Numbered from the stretch's first letter, positions 48,692-57,712 are shown. The stretch is DNA of 64,000 bases from Streptomyces sp. NBC_00878 (GCF_026341515.1 NZ_JAPEOK010000001.1:5394001-5458000), one strand, 5' to 3'. Notes: generated by a model from the letters alone, not told the origin. Numbers and translations: made by a program.

Positions 48692-49861
48692 ATGACGGTC
48701 ATGGAGCAGCGAGGCGCATACCGGCCGACCCCGCCGCCCGCCTGGCAGCCCCGCACCGACCCCGCGCCGCTGCTGCCCGACGCGCTGCCCCACCGCGTCC
48801 TCGGCACCGACGCGGCCGAGCGGGTCGACCCGGAGCTCCTGCGCCGGCTGTACGCGGAGCTGGTGCGCGGCCGCCGTTACAACGCGCAGGCCACGGCCCT
48901 CACCAAGCAGGGCCGCCTCGCCGTCTACCCCTCCTCCACCGGCCAGGAGGCCTGCCAGGTCGCCGCCGCGCTCGTCCTGCGAGAGCGCGACTGGCTCTTC
49001 CCCAGCTACCGCGACACGCTCGCCGCCGTCGCCCGCGGCCTCGACCCCGTCCAGGCCCTGACCCTCCTGCGCGGCGACTGGCACACCGGCTACGACCCCC
49101 ACGAGCACCGGATCGCGCCCCTGTGCACGCCGCTCGCGACCCAGCTCCCGCACGCCGTGGGCCTCGCGCACGCCGCCCGCCTCAAGGGCGACGACGTGGT
49201 CGCGCTCGCCCTGGTCGGCGACGGCGGCACCAGCGAGGGCGACTTCCACGAAGCGCTGAACTTCGCCGCCGTCTGGCAGGCCCCGGTCGTCTTCCTCGTA
49301 CAGAACAACGGCTTCGCGATCTCCGTCCCGCTCGCCAAGCAGACCGCCGCCCCGTCACTGGCCCACAAGGCCGTCGGCTACGGGATGCCCGGCCGCCTGG
49401 TCGACGGCAACGACGCCGCCGCCGTGTACGAGGTCCTCGGCGACGCCATCGCCCACGCGCGCGCGGGTGGCGGTCCGACGCTCGTGGAGGCGGTCACGTA
49501 CCGCATGGAGGCGCACACGAACGCCGACGACGACAAGCGCTACCGCGGCGACTCCGAGGTCGAGGCCTGGCGCGCGCACGACCCGATCGCCCTCCTGGAG
49601 CACGAGCTGACCGAGCGCGGACTGCTCGACGAGGCCGGGACGCGCGCCGCGCGCGAGGACGCCGAGGCGATGGCCGCGGACCTGCGCGAGCGCATGAACC
49701 AGGACCCGGCGCTCGACCCCATGGACCTCTTCGCGCACGTCTACACCCAGCCCACGACACAACTCCTGGAACAGGAGGCGCAGTTGCGGGCCGAGCTGGA
49801 CGCCGAGGCACGCCACCACGAGAGCGGGACCGAGGACGAGTCGGAAGGGGCGGCGCGATGA
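48692..49861 (+). CDS. bkdA: branched-chain 2-oxoacid dehydrogenase E1 alpha
   Basis: 389 aa. Thiamine-diphosphate enzyme: ALVGDGGTSEGDFHEALNFA is the GDG...N cofactor and magnesium motif, followed by VFLVQNNGFAISVPLAKQ. Earlier VYPSSTGQEACQVAAALVL and DWLFPSYRD are typical of E1 alpha of branched-chain complexes. It decarboxylates the 2-oxo acids of valine, leucine and isoleucine; in Streptomyces the products prime branched fatty acids and polyketides. It heads the operon bkdA-bkdB-bkdC, joined by overlaps; the shared E3 is encoded elsewhere. ATG at 48692 has GAGGAGGTG just upstream. Confidence 0.96.
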   Translation: MTVMEQRGAYRPTPPPAWQPRTDPAPLLPDALPHRVLGTDAAERVDPELLRRLYAELVRGRRYNAQATALTKQGRLAVYPSSTGQEACQVAAALVLRERDWLFPSYRDTLAAVARGLDPVQALTLLRGDWHTGYDPHEHRIAPLCTPLATQLPHAVGLAHAARLKGDDVVALALVGDGGTSEGDFHEALNFAAVWQAPVVFLVQNNGFAISVPLAKQTAAPSLAHKAVGYGMPGRLVDGNDAAAVYEVLGDAIAHARAGGGPTLVEAVTYRMEAHTNADDDKRYRGDSEVEAWRAHDPIALLEHELTERGLLDEAGTRAAREDAEAMAADLRERMNQDPALDPMDLFAHVYTQPTTQLLEQEAQLRAELDAEARHHESGTEDESEGAAR

Positions 49862-50862
49862 CCACCGTCGCGGTGAAGCCGGCCACCATGGCGCAGGCCC
49901 TCGGGCGCGCCCTGCGGGACGCGATGGCCGACGACCCGACCGTGCACGTCATGGGCGAGGACGTCGGTGCCCTCGGCGGCGTCTTCCGCGTCACCGACGG
50001 GCTCGCCAAGGAGTTCGGCGAGGGCCGTGTCACGGACACGCCGCTCGCCGAGGCGGGCATCCTCGGCACGGCCGTCGGCATGGCCATGTACGGGCTCAGG
50101 CCGGTCGTGGAGATGCAGTTCGACGCCTTCGCCTACCCGGCCTTCGAGCAGTTGATCTCGCACGTGGCACGCATGCGCAACCGCACGCGTGGGGCGATGC
50201 CGCTGCCCATCACCGTGCGTGTGCCCTACGGGGGCGGCATCGGCGGCGTCGAGCACCACAGCGACTCCTCCGAGGCCTACTACATGGCGACTCCGGGGCT
50301 CCACGTCGTCACTCCCGCGACGGTCGCCGACGCGTACGGGCTGCTGCGCGCGGCCATCGCCTCCGACGACCCGGTGGTCTTCCTCGAACCCAAGCGCCTG
50401 TACTGGTCGAAGGACACCTGGAACCCCGACGAGCCGCAGGCCGTGGACCCGATCGGCCGCGCGGTCGTGCGGCGCCACGGCCACAGCGCCACGCTCATCA
50501 CGTACGGGCCGTCGGTGCCCGTCTGCCTGGAGGCCGCCGAGGCGGCACGGGACGAGGGCTGGGACCTCGAAGTCGTCGACCTGCGCTCCCTGGTGCCGTT
50601 CGACGACGAGACGGTCTCCGCGTCCGTACGACGCACCGGCCGGGCCGTCGTCGTACACGAGTCGGGCAGTTTCGGCGGGCCCGGCGGGGAGATCGCCGCG
50701 CGGGTCACCGAGCGGTGCTTCCACTATCTGGAGGCGCCGGTGCTGCGCGTGGCCGGGTTCGACATCCCGTATCCGCCGCCGATGCTGGAGCGCCACCATC
50801 TGCCCGGCGTCGACCGGATCCTGGACGCGGTGGCGCGGCTGCAGTGGGAGGCACAGAGCTGA
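49858..50862 (+). CDS. bkdB: branched-chain 2-oxoacid dehydrogenase E1 beta
   Basis: 334 aa, overlapping bkdA by four bases (ATGA). E1 beta landmarks: MGEDVGALGGVFRVTDGLAK, TPLAEAGILGTAVGMAMYGL, PVVEMQFDAFAYPAFEQLIS, and the transketolase C-terminal domain with LEVVDLRSLVPFDDETVSAS and GGEIAARVTERCF. It forms the alpha2beta2 E1 heterotetramer with BkdA and binds the pyrimidine of thiamine diphosphate. Length and motifs are normal; co-translated with bkdA and bkdC. Confidence 0.96.
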   Translation: MTTVAVKPATMAQALGRALRDAMADDPTVHVMGEDVGALGGVFRVTDGLAKEFGEGRVTDTPLAEAGILGTAVGMAMYGLRPVVEMQFDAFAYPAFEQLISHVARMRNRTRGAMPLPITVRVPYGGGIGGVEHHSDSSEAYYMATPGLHVVTPATVADAYGLLRAAIASDDPVVFLEPKRLYWSKDTWNPDEPQAVDPIGRAVVRRHGHSATLITYGPSVPVCLEAAEAARDEGWDLEVVDLRSLVPFDDETVSASVRRTGRAVVVHESGSFGGPGGEIAARVTERCFHYLEAPVLRVAGFDIPYPPPMLERHHLPGVDRILDAVARLQWEAQS

Positions 50863-52463
50863 TGGCCCAGGTCCTGGAATTCAAGCTGCCCGACCTCGGT
50901 GAGGGGCTCACCGAGGCCGAGATCGTCCGCTGGCTCGTCCAGGTCGGCGATGTCGTCGCCGTCGACCAACCGGTCGTCGAGGTCGAGACGGCCAAGGCGA
51001 TGGTCGAGGTCCCCTGCCCGTACGGCGGCGTGGTCACGGCCCGCTACGGCGAAGAGGGCACCGAACTGCCCGTCGGCTCCCCGCTGCTGACGGTCGCGGT
51101 GGGAACACCCGCCTCCGGAGCACTGGCTTCCGGCGCACCGGCCTCCGGAGCGCATGCTTCCGGTACGCCGGCTTCCGGCGGCGAGGACGAGGGCTCCGGG
51201 AACGTGCTCGTGGGCTACGGCACGCAGGCGCCTCCGGCACGGCGCGGGAGGCTGCGTCCGCCCGCGGCCGGGGCCGCTCCGGGACGTCGGTCACCGCGTG
51301 GGTCCGACGGCGGGCGGCCGGGCTCGGGACGGCTCGGCGGCGCGGATGCTGCCGGAGGCGGCTCCGGCTCCGGTTCCGGCTCTGGAGCGAGGGCAGGTGC
51401 CGGATCGGCTGGAGACCGTCGAGCCGGGCTCCCGGACGCCGACCTGGCCGTCACGGCAGTGCCCGCCGGGTCCGGCACGGTCACCCCTCACCCCGTACGG
51501 GACGAGGGGCGGGTCGAGGCCACGGTCGGTACTGACGCTGCGCGCCGGACCGACGGCCCTGTGCCGGTGATCTCCCCGCTCGTGCGTCGGCTGGCCCGGG
51601 AGCACGGGCTCGACCTGCGGGAGCTGGCGGGCTCGGGTCCCGACGGGCTGATCACGCGCGCGGACGTCGAGCACGCCGTGCGGGCCGCCGCGTCCGCCTC
51701 GACCGTCGCGCGGCCACCACAGGCCGCGGCGGCCGCGGCCGAACCCGTCCCGACGTCTGCGCCCACGCGCGCGCGTGGCACCCGCATCCCCCTCAAGGGC
51801 GTCCGCGGTGCCGTCGCCGACAAGCTCTCCCGGAGTCGGCGCGAGATCCCCGACGCGACCTGCTGGGTGGACGCCGACGCCACGGAACTGCTGCACGCGC
51901 GCGTGCGGATGAACGAGGCCGGTGGGCCGAAGATCTCCCTCCTCGCCCTCCTCGCCCGCATCTGCACCGCCGCGCTGGCCCGCTTCCCCGAGCTCAACTC
52001 CACCGTCGACATGGACGCCCGGGAGGTCGTACGGCTCGACGCGGTGCACCTCGGGTTCGCGGCGCAGACCGAGCGGGGGCTCGTCGTGCCGGTGGTGAAG
52101 GACGCGCACACGCGGGACGCGGAGTCGCTGAGCGCGGAGTTCGCCCGGCTCACCGAGGCGGCCCGGACCGGGACGCTCACCCCGGCGGAACTCACCGGCG
52201 GGACCTTCACGTTGAACAACTACGGAGTGTTCGGCGTCGACGGCTCCACGCCGATCATCAACCACCCCGAGGCGGCCATGCTCGGCGTCGGCCGGATCGT
52301 CCCCAAGCCCTGGGTGCACGAGGGCGAGCTGGCGGTGCGGCAGGTCGTGCAGCTCTCGTTCACCTTCGACCACCGGGTGTGCGACGGCGGCACGGCGGGT
52401 GGTTTCCTCAGGTATGTGGCGGACTGCGTGGAGCATCCTGCGGTGCTGCTGCGGACCCTGTAG
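50862..52463 (+). CDS. bkdC: branched-chain 2-oxoacid dehydrogenase E2 (dihydrolipoyl acyltransferase)
   Basis: 533 aa; the ATG shares a base with the bkdB stop (TGATG). Lipoyl domain at about 3-78 with lipoyl lysine in VEVETAKAMVEVPCPYGG. A long flexible linker with ASGAPASGAHASGTPASG repeats and Gly/Ser/Arg-rich sequence, longer than usual, follows. Peripheral-subunit-binding domain at about 240-280 (ISPLVRRLAREHGLDLRELA). The C-terminal acyltransferase ends with TFDHRVCDGGTAGGFLRYVA, carrying the HxxxDG catalytic motif. It accepts the acyl group on lipoate and passes it to CoA. A single lipoyl domain is normal for actinobacterial BkdC. Confidence 0.95.
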   Translation: MAQVLEFKLPDLGEGLTEAEIVRWLVQVGDVVAVDQPVVEVETAKAMVEVPCPYGGVVTARYGEEGTELPVGSPLLTVAVGTPASGALASGAPASGAHASGTPASGGEDEGSGNVLVGYGTQAPPARRGRLRPPAAGAAPGRRSPRGSDGGRPGSGRLGGADAAGGGSGSGSGSGARAGAGSAGDRRAGLPDADLAVTAVPAGSGTVTPHPVRDEGRVEATVGTDAARRTDGPVPVISPLVRRLAREHGLDLRELAGSGPDGLITRADVEHAVRAAASASTVARPPQAAAAAAEPVPTSAPTRARGTRIPLKGVRGAVADKLSRSRREIPDATCWVDADATELLHARVRMNEAGGPKISLLALLARICTAALARFPELNSTVDMDAREVVRLDAVHLGFAAQTERGLVVPVVKDAHTRDAESLSAEFARLTEAARTGTLTPAELTGGTFTLNNYGVFGVDGSTPIINHPEAAMLGVGRIVPKPWVHEGELAVRQVVQLSFTFDHRVCDGGTAGGFLRYVADCVEHPAVLLRTL

Positions 52464-52489
52464 CCCCCATGGTCTGTACGGCCTCGTCA

Positions 52490-52522
52490 CCACCCCCGTC
52501 CACATGCTGTGCGCGGGGGTGG
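52490..52522 (+). terminator. hairpin after the bkd operon
   Basis: CCACCCCCG pairs with CGGGGGTGG around a 15-nt loop, 27 bp after the bkdC stop and before the next gene, which reads the same way. Confidence 0.6.
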
Positions 52523-52553
52523 AAATGATCCATCGGGCGCTCATACTCGGGGG

Positions 52554-53606
52554 GTGACCGCGTACGAGCCTCCCAGCGCACTCGGGTCCCCCTGCGCACC
52601 CGGTACGGGCGGTCGCGACACGGACGGCCATGACGCCGTCGTGCTCGCCGGTGGCGCCGCCCGTCGCCTCGGCGGAGCGGACAAGCCCGGCGTACGCGTG
52701 GGCGGCCGCGCGCTGCTCGACCGTGTCCTGGCCGCCTGTTCCGGCGCGGCCACCACCGTCGTCGTCGCGGAGCCCCGGCCCACCGCGCGCCCGGTGGAGT
52801 GGGCGCGTGAGGACCCGCCCGGCGGGGGCCCGCTGGCCGCGCTGGACGCCGGGCTCCGGCGCACCACCGCCGCGTATGTCGTGGTGCTCTCCGCCGACCT
52901 GCCGTTCCTGGACGAGGGAACGGTTCAGCGGCTGCCGGCCGCTCTGCGGGAGGCGGGCACCGAGGGCGTGTTGCTCACCGACTCCGACGGCCGGGACCAG
53001 CCGCTCGTGGCCGCGTACCGGAGTTCGGCGCTGCGCCGCGAGCTGGCGGCCCTCAGCGCCGAGCACGGCGGACTCACCGGGCTGCCGCTGCGCCGGCTCA
53101 CCGGTGCGCTGGATCTCACCCGCATCACCGACCCCGTCGCGTCCTTCGACTGCGACACCTGGGACGACATCGCCGCCGCTCGGGCACGCATCAGGGAGCA
53201 TGAGCACGTGTTGGATGAATGGATTACCGCAGTCAAGGACGAGTTGGGCATCGACCTGGATGTCGACATCGGCATCCTGCTCGACCTCGCCCGCGACGCC
53301 GCGCACGGCGTGGCCCGCCCGGCGGCGCCGCTGACCACGTTCCTCGTGGGGTACGCGGCGGCGCGGGCCGAGGGCGGCCCGGAGGCGGTCGCGGAGGCCG
53401 CCCGCAAGGCGACGGCCCTGGCGCTGCGCTGGGCGGCGGAGGCAGAGGCAGAGGCAGAGGCGGACGGCGGCACCCCGGCACCCCCGACGGCGGCACCCGG
53501 CGACGCCACCGGGACCGGCACTGGCACCAGCAGCGGCACCGGGACTGGGACAGGGACCGGCAGCGGAACCGCCGCTCCCGAAGCCCCTCGCCCGGACGCC
53601 GGATGA
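52554..53606 (+). CDS. MobA-like nucleotidyltransferase fused to DUF6457
   Basis: 350 aa from a GTG at 52554 with GGGGG upstream. The N-terminal half (about 20-210) is an NTP-transferase: AVVLAGGAARRLGGADKPGV is the nucleotide-binding signature, then VVLSADLPFLDEGTVQRL and LLTDSDGRDQPLVAAYRSS. It probably attaches GMP to molybdopterin to make the guanine dinucleotide cofactor. The second part (about 220-310) is a short helical domain, LDEWITAVKDELGIDLDVDI then GILLDLARDAAHGVARPAAP, matching DUF6457. A Thr/Gly repeat tail (GTGTSSGTGTGTGTGSG) ends the chain. The ATGA overlap links it to moeA. Confidence 0.87.
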   Translation: MTAYEPPSALGSPCAPGTGGRDTDGHDAVVLAGGAARRLGGADKPGVRVGGRALLDRVLAACSGAATTVVVAEPRPTARPVEWAREDPPGGGPLAALDAGLRRTTAAYVVVLSADLPFLDEGTVQRLPAALREAGTEGVLLTDSDGRDQPLVAAYRSSALRRELAALSAEHGGLTGLPLRRLTGALDLTRITDPVASFDCDTWDDIAAARARIREHEHVLDEWITAVKDELGIDLDVDIGILLDLARDAAHGVARPAAPLTTFLVGYAAARAEGGPEAVAEAARKATALALRWAAEAEAEAEADGGTPAPPTAAPGDATGTGTGTSSGTGTGTGTGSGTAAPEAPRPDAG

Positions 53607-55102
53607 CCGCCCCGAGGCAGTACGGGGAGGTCGACCTCGACGACCTCCACGTAGAGGAGGCCCTCGCCCTGGCCAAGCAAGGCGGTGCCAGGGAAGGCCG
53701 TGCCAACGAAGGCGGGATGCGGGAAGGCGGTGCTCAGGTGCCCGACGGCTCCGGAGCCACGGGAGGTCCTCCCGCCGTGCCCCAGCCGACACCGCGGGGT
53801 GGGAGCAGCGCGCCAGGGGAACACACGGCCGACGGAACCTCCCGGGCCCACGGGGAACACCCCACCCACGGAACCTCCCAGGCCCACGCGGACAAGCGCG
53901 GCCACCACAGAGCGACCCCCTGGCCCGAGGCGCGTACCCTCGCCGGGCGAGCCCCCCGTCGGCCGGACATCCCCGTCTCCGTCCCCCTCGACGCCGCACT
54001 GGGCCTCGTCCTCGCCGCTCCCCTTACCGCCCTCACGGACCTCCCGTCGTTCGACACGTCCGCGATGGACGGCTGGGCGGTCGCCGGACCGGGACCCTGG
54101 GACGTCCGGGCCGAGGGAGTCCTCGCGGGCCACGCCGAGCCCGAGCCGCTCACTGACGGCGAGGCCGTCCGCATCGCGACCGGCGCGCGGATCCCGCAGG
54201 ACGCCACCGCGGTGATCCGCAGTGAACACGGCCGCACCGACGAGAAAGAACGGCTGCACGCGACCCGGGAGGTTGTCCCCGGGCAGGACATCCGTCCCCG
54301 GGGCCAGGAGTGCCGCTCCGGCGATCCCCTGCTCCAGCGCGGCACAGTGGTCACCCCGGCCGTACTCGGGCTGGCCGCGGCCGCCGGATACGACACCGTC
54401 GCGGCCCTCCCCCGGCCCCGGGCCGAAGTCGTCGTCCTGGGCGACGAGTTGCTCACCGAGGGCCTGCCCCACGACGGGCTGATCCGGGACGCGCTCGGCC
54501 CGATGCTGCCCTCCTGGCTGCGCGCGCTCGGCGCGGACGTCATCGCGGTGCGCAGGCTCGGTGACGACGCCGAAGCACTCCACCAGGTCCTGAAGAACTC
54601 CGACGCCGACCTCGTCGTGACGACCGGCGGCACCGCCGCGGGCCCCGTCGACCATGTGCACCCCACCCTGCGCCGCATCGGCGCCGAACTCCTGGTGGAC
54701 GGCGTCAAGGTGCGCCCCGGTCACCCCATGCTCCTGGCCCGCACCAAGGAGAACCAGCACCTCGTCGGCCTCCCGGGCAACCCCCTCGCCGCCGTCTCCG
54801 GCCTGCTCACGCTCGCCGAACCCCTGCTGCGGACCCTCGCGGGACGTGCGGCCCCGGAGACGTACACGCTGCCCCTGAAGGAGACCGTGCACGGGCACCC
54901 GTACGACACCCGGCTGATCCCTGTCGTCCTGCGCGAGGACCGGGCTGTGCCGCTGCACTACAACGGACCGGCCATGCTGCGGGGTATCGCCGTGGCCGAC
55001 GCGCTCGCGGTCGTGCCACCCGGCGGGGCGCGCCCCGGCCAGGAGCTGGAGATTCTCGACCTGCCCTGGGCCACGGCCGGAATCGGGGTGTGTTTCACGT
55101 GA
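53603..55102 (+). CDS. moeA: molybdopterin molybdotransferase MoeA
   Basis: 499 aa from the ATG at 53603. The N-terminal 115 residues are a Gly/Ala/His/Arg-rich extension unlike ordinary MoeA. Domain landmarks: FDTSAMDGWAVAGPGPWDVR, IATGARIPQDATAVIRSEHG, VVTTGGTAAGPVDHVHPTLR and VDGVKVRPGHPMLLARTKEN then GLPGNPLAAVSGLLTLAEPL. It inserts molybdate into adenylylated molybdopterin. The preceding MobA-like gene makes the pair a cofactor module. Its last codons lie inside a perfect parS site, which the start of the channel gene also overlaps. Confidence 0.93.
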   Translation: MTAPRQYGEVDLDDLHVEEALALAKQGGAREGRANEGGMREGGAQVPDGSGATGGPPAVPQPTPRGGSSAPGEHTADGTSRAHGEHPTHGTSQAHADKRGHHRATPWPEARTLAGRAPRRPDIPVSVPLDAALGLVLAAPLTALTDLPSFDTSAMDGWAVAGPGPWDVRAEGVLAGHAEPEPLTDGEAVRIATGARIPQDATAVIRSEHGRTDEKERLHATREVVPGQDIRPRGQECRSGDPLLQRGTVVTPAVLGLAAAAGYDTVAALPRPRAEVVVLGDELLTEGLPHDGLIRDALGPMLPSWLRALGADVIAVRRLGDDAEALHQVLKNSDADLVVTTGGTAAGPVDHVHPTLRRIGAELLVDGVKVRPGHPMLLARTKENQHLVGLPGNPLAAVSGLLTLAEPLLRTLAGRAAPETYTLPLKETVHGHPYDTRLIPVVLREDRAVPLHYNGPAMLRGIAVADALAVVPPGGARPGQELEILDLPWATAGIGVCFT

Positions 55103-56196
55103 AACTTCCGGGCCAGGACGCGATCGCCCGACAGGCGGGCGAACGCCTCGTCACCCGTCGAGTGTCCCTGCCTCGCCGACGGGTGGAGCATCCGTTGCGG
55201 CAGGTCGCCAAACGGGTCGCCATCGCGTTGCTCGTGCTGATCGGGACCGCCCTCATCGTCTACGCCGACCACGACGGCTACAACGACAACTCCGACGGCT
55301 CGGTCGATCTGCTCGACGCCTTCTACTACGCGACCGTCACGCTCTCCACCACCGGATACGGCGACATCACGCCCGTCAGCGACGCCGCCCGGTTCACCAA
55401 TATCTTCGTGATCACGCCACTGCGCGTGCTCTTTCTGATCATCCTGGTCGGCACCACTCTCGAGGTCCTCACGGAACGCACCCGGGAGGAGTGGCGACTG
55501 AACCGCTGGAGGACCACTTTGAGGGAGCACACCGTTGTCATCGGGTTCGGCACGAAAGGCCGCTCGGCGATTCAGACCGTGTGTGCGACGGGGCTGAAGA
55601 CGGAGCAGGTCGTAGTCGTCGACCCCAGCTCGAAGGTGATCGAGACGGCGACGGCGGACGGGTACGCGGGCGTGATCGGCGACGCCACCCGCAGTGACGT
55701 ACTGATTCGCGCCGAGGTCCAGCGGGCCCGGCAGATCATCATCGCGACCCAGCGCGACGACACGGCCGTGCTCGTCACGCTGACGGCCCGGCAGCTCAAC
55801 CGCGGGGCGAAGATCGTGGCCGCCGTGCGCGAGGAGGAGAACGCGCCACTGCTGAAGCAGTCCGGCGCCGACGCCGTCATCACCAGCGCCAGCGCGGCCG
55901 GCCGCCTCCTCGGTCTCTCCGTGCTCAGCCCCAGCGCGGGCATGGTCATGGAGGACCTCATCCAGCAGGGCAGCGGCCTCGACATCGTCGAACGGCCCGT
56001 CATAAAAGCCGAGGTGGGCCTGGGCGTCCGGGAGACCGAGGACCTCGTGGTGAGCGTCGTACGAGGGCACCGGGTGCTCGGATACGACGATCCCGCGGTA
56101 GGAAAGCTCCAGTTGACGGACCGTCTGATCACCATCGTCCGCGTCACCCCGCACACCCAGGTCGCCCCGGACATCAGGCCACTGAGGCAGGACTAG
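55090..56196 (+). CDS. potassium channel/TrkA-N domain protein
   Basis: 368 aa from the GTG at 55090; a GTG at 55099 is an alternative start overlapping the moeA stop. A helix (VAIALLVLIGTALIVYADHD) precedes a pore region (YYATVTLSTTGYGDITPVSD), whose TTGYGD is the selectivity filter, and a second helix (NIFVITPLRVLFLIILVGTT). A cytoplasmic RCK/TrkA-N domain follows: EHTVVIGFGTKGRSAIQTVC (NAD binding) and GDATRSDVLIRAEVQRARQI. A ligand-gated potassium channel with one pore domain. Its stop codon TAG coincides with the CTAG end of a MITE-like element, so the C-terminus may have been trimmed or kept unchanged. Confidence 0.9.
   Translation: MFHVKLPGQDAIARQAGERLVTRRVSLPRRRVEHPLRQVAKRVAIALLVLIGTALIVYADHDGYNDNSDGSVDLLDAFYYATVTLSTTGYGDITPVSDAARFTNIFVITPLRVLFLIILVGTTLEVLTERTREEWRLNRWRTTLREHTVVIGFGTKGRSAIQTVCATGLKTEQVVVVDPSSKVIETATADGYAGVIGDATRSDVLIRAEVQRARQIIIATQRDDTAVLVTLTARQLNRGAKIVAAVREEENAPLLKQSGADAVITSASAAGRLLGLSVLSPSAGMVMEDLIQQGSGLDIVERPVIKAEVGLGVRETEDLVVSVVRGHRVLGYDDPAVGKLQLTDRLITIVRVTPHTQVAPDIRPLRQD
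55092..55105. other. parS site, perfect, across moeA stop and channel start
   Basis: GTTTCACGTGAAAC, the same perfect palindrome as at 6438, overlapping the end of moeA and the first codons of the channel gene. Confidence 0.92.
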
Positions 56197-56360
56197 GGGG
56201 CTTCTGATGGATCTCCGCGGCGTCGCGACGCCCGGCACGTCCTCTCGCCGCACCGGGCACAGACCCAAGTACGTCCAGTACGCGGGTCTGTGCCCGGCAC
56301 GCCGAGAGAACGCACCGAACGCCGCTCCTTCCCCACGGAGATCCATCAGAAGCCCCCTAG
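56193..56360. mobile_element. 168-bp palindromic MITE-like element with CTAG ends
   Basis: Perfect 25-bp terminal inverted repeats (56193-56217 and 56336-56360, starting CTAGGGGGCTTCTG) surround an imperfect long palindrome with inner arms CCGGGCACAGACCC/GGGTCTGTGCCCGG. CTAG flanks both ends, as expected for a 4-bp YTAR target duplication of the IS5 group. No transposase is encoded; short frames on both strands are mirror images of one another. The left CTAG supplies the channel gene's stop codon. Confidence 0.85.
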
Positions 56361-57629
56361 TGCGTTGGCCACGAACGTTCGCCGGGTTTGATCAGGCGGC
56401 TTTGGGTCGTGGTCGGCCCCAGCGTTGCTGGCGTTCGCTGCGGACCTTGGCGCGTTCGCGGCGCTGGGCGGCCAGGACGTCGGGGTGACGGGCGTTGGCG
56501 TTGCGCCAGCGCAGGTAGTCCTGAAGCTTCCAGGACAGGACGGTGTGGTTGGGGTGGTTGGAGTTGCCCATGACGAAGTTGCGCAGGGGCCCGAACTGAG
56601 CCTCGATCGGGTTGGCCCACGACGCGCTCGTCGGCGTCAGGCACAACTCGACCTTGTTCTTCCTGGCCCAGGTCCGGATGGCCGGGGTCTTGTTCGCCGA
56701 CAAATTGTCCATGATCACGTAGACGGGGGCGCCGTCGGGGCGGGCGGCCCGGATCGACTTCAGCGCCGAGAGGCTGTGGTCACCGCCTTTGCGGCGGCGG
56801 GTCACGCCCCACAACTGGTCATCGCCGAGGGAATAGCAGCCGTGGAAGTACCGGATACCGTGAGTGCGGTGATAGGTGGCCGGCAGCCGGTCCGGTTTCT
56901 TCTCCCCGGCCCAGCCGGAGCCGTGGCAGGGCCGGATCGACAGCGGACCGAACTGGTCGAACGCGAAGCACCGGTCCAGGAAACGGCTGGTCACGTGCTC
57001 GATGCGGTCGAGTTTGGCGTCCTTGTCGGGATCCCTGGACTCCTTCCAGGTGCGGGTCCGCTGAAACGAGATCCCGTGCTCGCGCAGGATCTGCCGCAGT
57101 CGTTCCCGGCCGACCTTCACCGTCCGGACCCGGTTGCGGGCCAGGTACTCGGTGAGCTTGCGAAGGCTCCAGTGCGTGAACGGGCGTCCCAGCGTGACTG
57201 GGCGGGTCCTGGCCGTCGCGATGATGAACTCGCGTTCGTCATCGCTGATCAGGCGGGGACGGCCTCCCGCCCACCGAGGGTCCAGCGCGGCCAGGCCCTT
57301 CTCGTTGAACGCATGGATCACGTCCCGGACGGTGTCCTCGTGCGCGGCGGCCAGCCGTGCGATCGCCGCCACGGGAGTGCCCGACGCCGACGCCATGATG
57401 ATCAGTGCCCGACGGACCCGTACGGACTCATGGCGGCCCCGCCGGACGATCTGCTGCAGTCTCTGGCCCTCTTGATCAGTCAACCGCCGTGCTCTGACCG
57501 GCTCTGCCATGCATGACCTCACTCCCCACGACAACCACGTCGCTATCGAGAGTGAGACTGACAGACCCAGGCACCCCGGACATCGACCGGCGTATCACCA
57601 GACCCGGCGAACGTTCGTGGCCAACGCAC
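56360..57629. mobile_element. IS630-family insertion sequence, intact
   Basis: About 1270 bp with 28-bp perfect terminal inverted repeats (GTGCGTTGGCCACGAACGTT onward at both ends) and one transposase gene. TA is present at both junctions, inside CTAG, fitting the TA target duplication of IS630/Tc1 elements. It has inserted in the right CTAG of the preceding palindromic element. Confidence 0.9.
56392..57510 (-). CDS. IS630 family transposase
   Basis: The ATG at 57510 with GTGAGG just upstream gives 372 aa and is preferred over 57534. The N-terminal helix-turn-helix includes VRVRRALIIMASASGTPVAA and AALDPRWAGGRPRLISDDER. The DDE catalytic domain shows CFAFDQFGPLS (first Asp), YVIMDNLSANKTPAIRTWAR (second Asp) and SWANPIEAQFGPLRNFVMGN (Glu). 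The complete frame, complete ends and lack of decay suggest a recent and possibly active insertion. The C-terminal tail is Arg-rich. Confidence 0.93.
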   Translation of the reverse strand: MAEPVRARRLTDQEGQRLQQIVRRGRHESVRVRRALIIMASASGTPVAAIARLAAAHEDTVRDVIHAFNEKGLAALDPRWAGGRPRLISDDEREFIIATARTRPVTLGRPFTHWSLRKLTEYLARNRVRTVKVGRERLRQILREHGISFQRTRTWKESRDPDKDAKLDRIEHVTSRFLDRCFAFDQFGPLSIRPCHGSGWAGEKKPDRLPATYHRTHGIRYFHGCYSLGDDQLWGVTRRRKGGDHSLSALKSIRAARPDGAPVYVIMDNLSANKTPAIRTWARKNKVELCLTPTSASWANPIEAQFGPLRNFVMGNSNHPNHTVLSWKLQDYLRWRNANARHPDVLAAQRRERAKVRSERQQRWGRPRPKAA

Positions 57630-57712
57630 TAGCGGCAGAATCGAGGCAGGGCCATCGGTAGGACCGAGGTGGGCCGGTGGCAGGACCGGACCTCCGGAGT
57701 AGCCTCGCCCGC

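Noticed and set aside
51291..53999. Long reverse-strand frame of about 900 codons opposite bkdC and the MobA-like gene
   Set aside because: Antisense artefact of GC bias; the forward genes carry clear catalytic motifs.
56207..56488. Small frames on both strands in the palindromic element as genes
   Set aside because: The two translations are mirror copies caused by the inverted repeat; no start signals or known domains.
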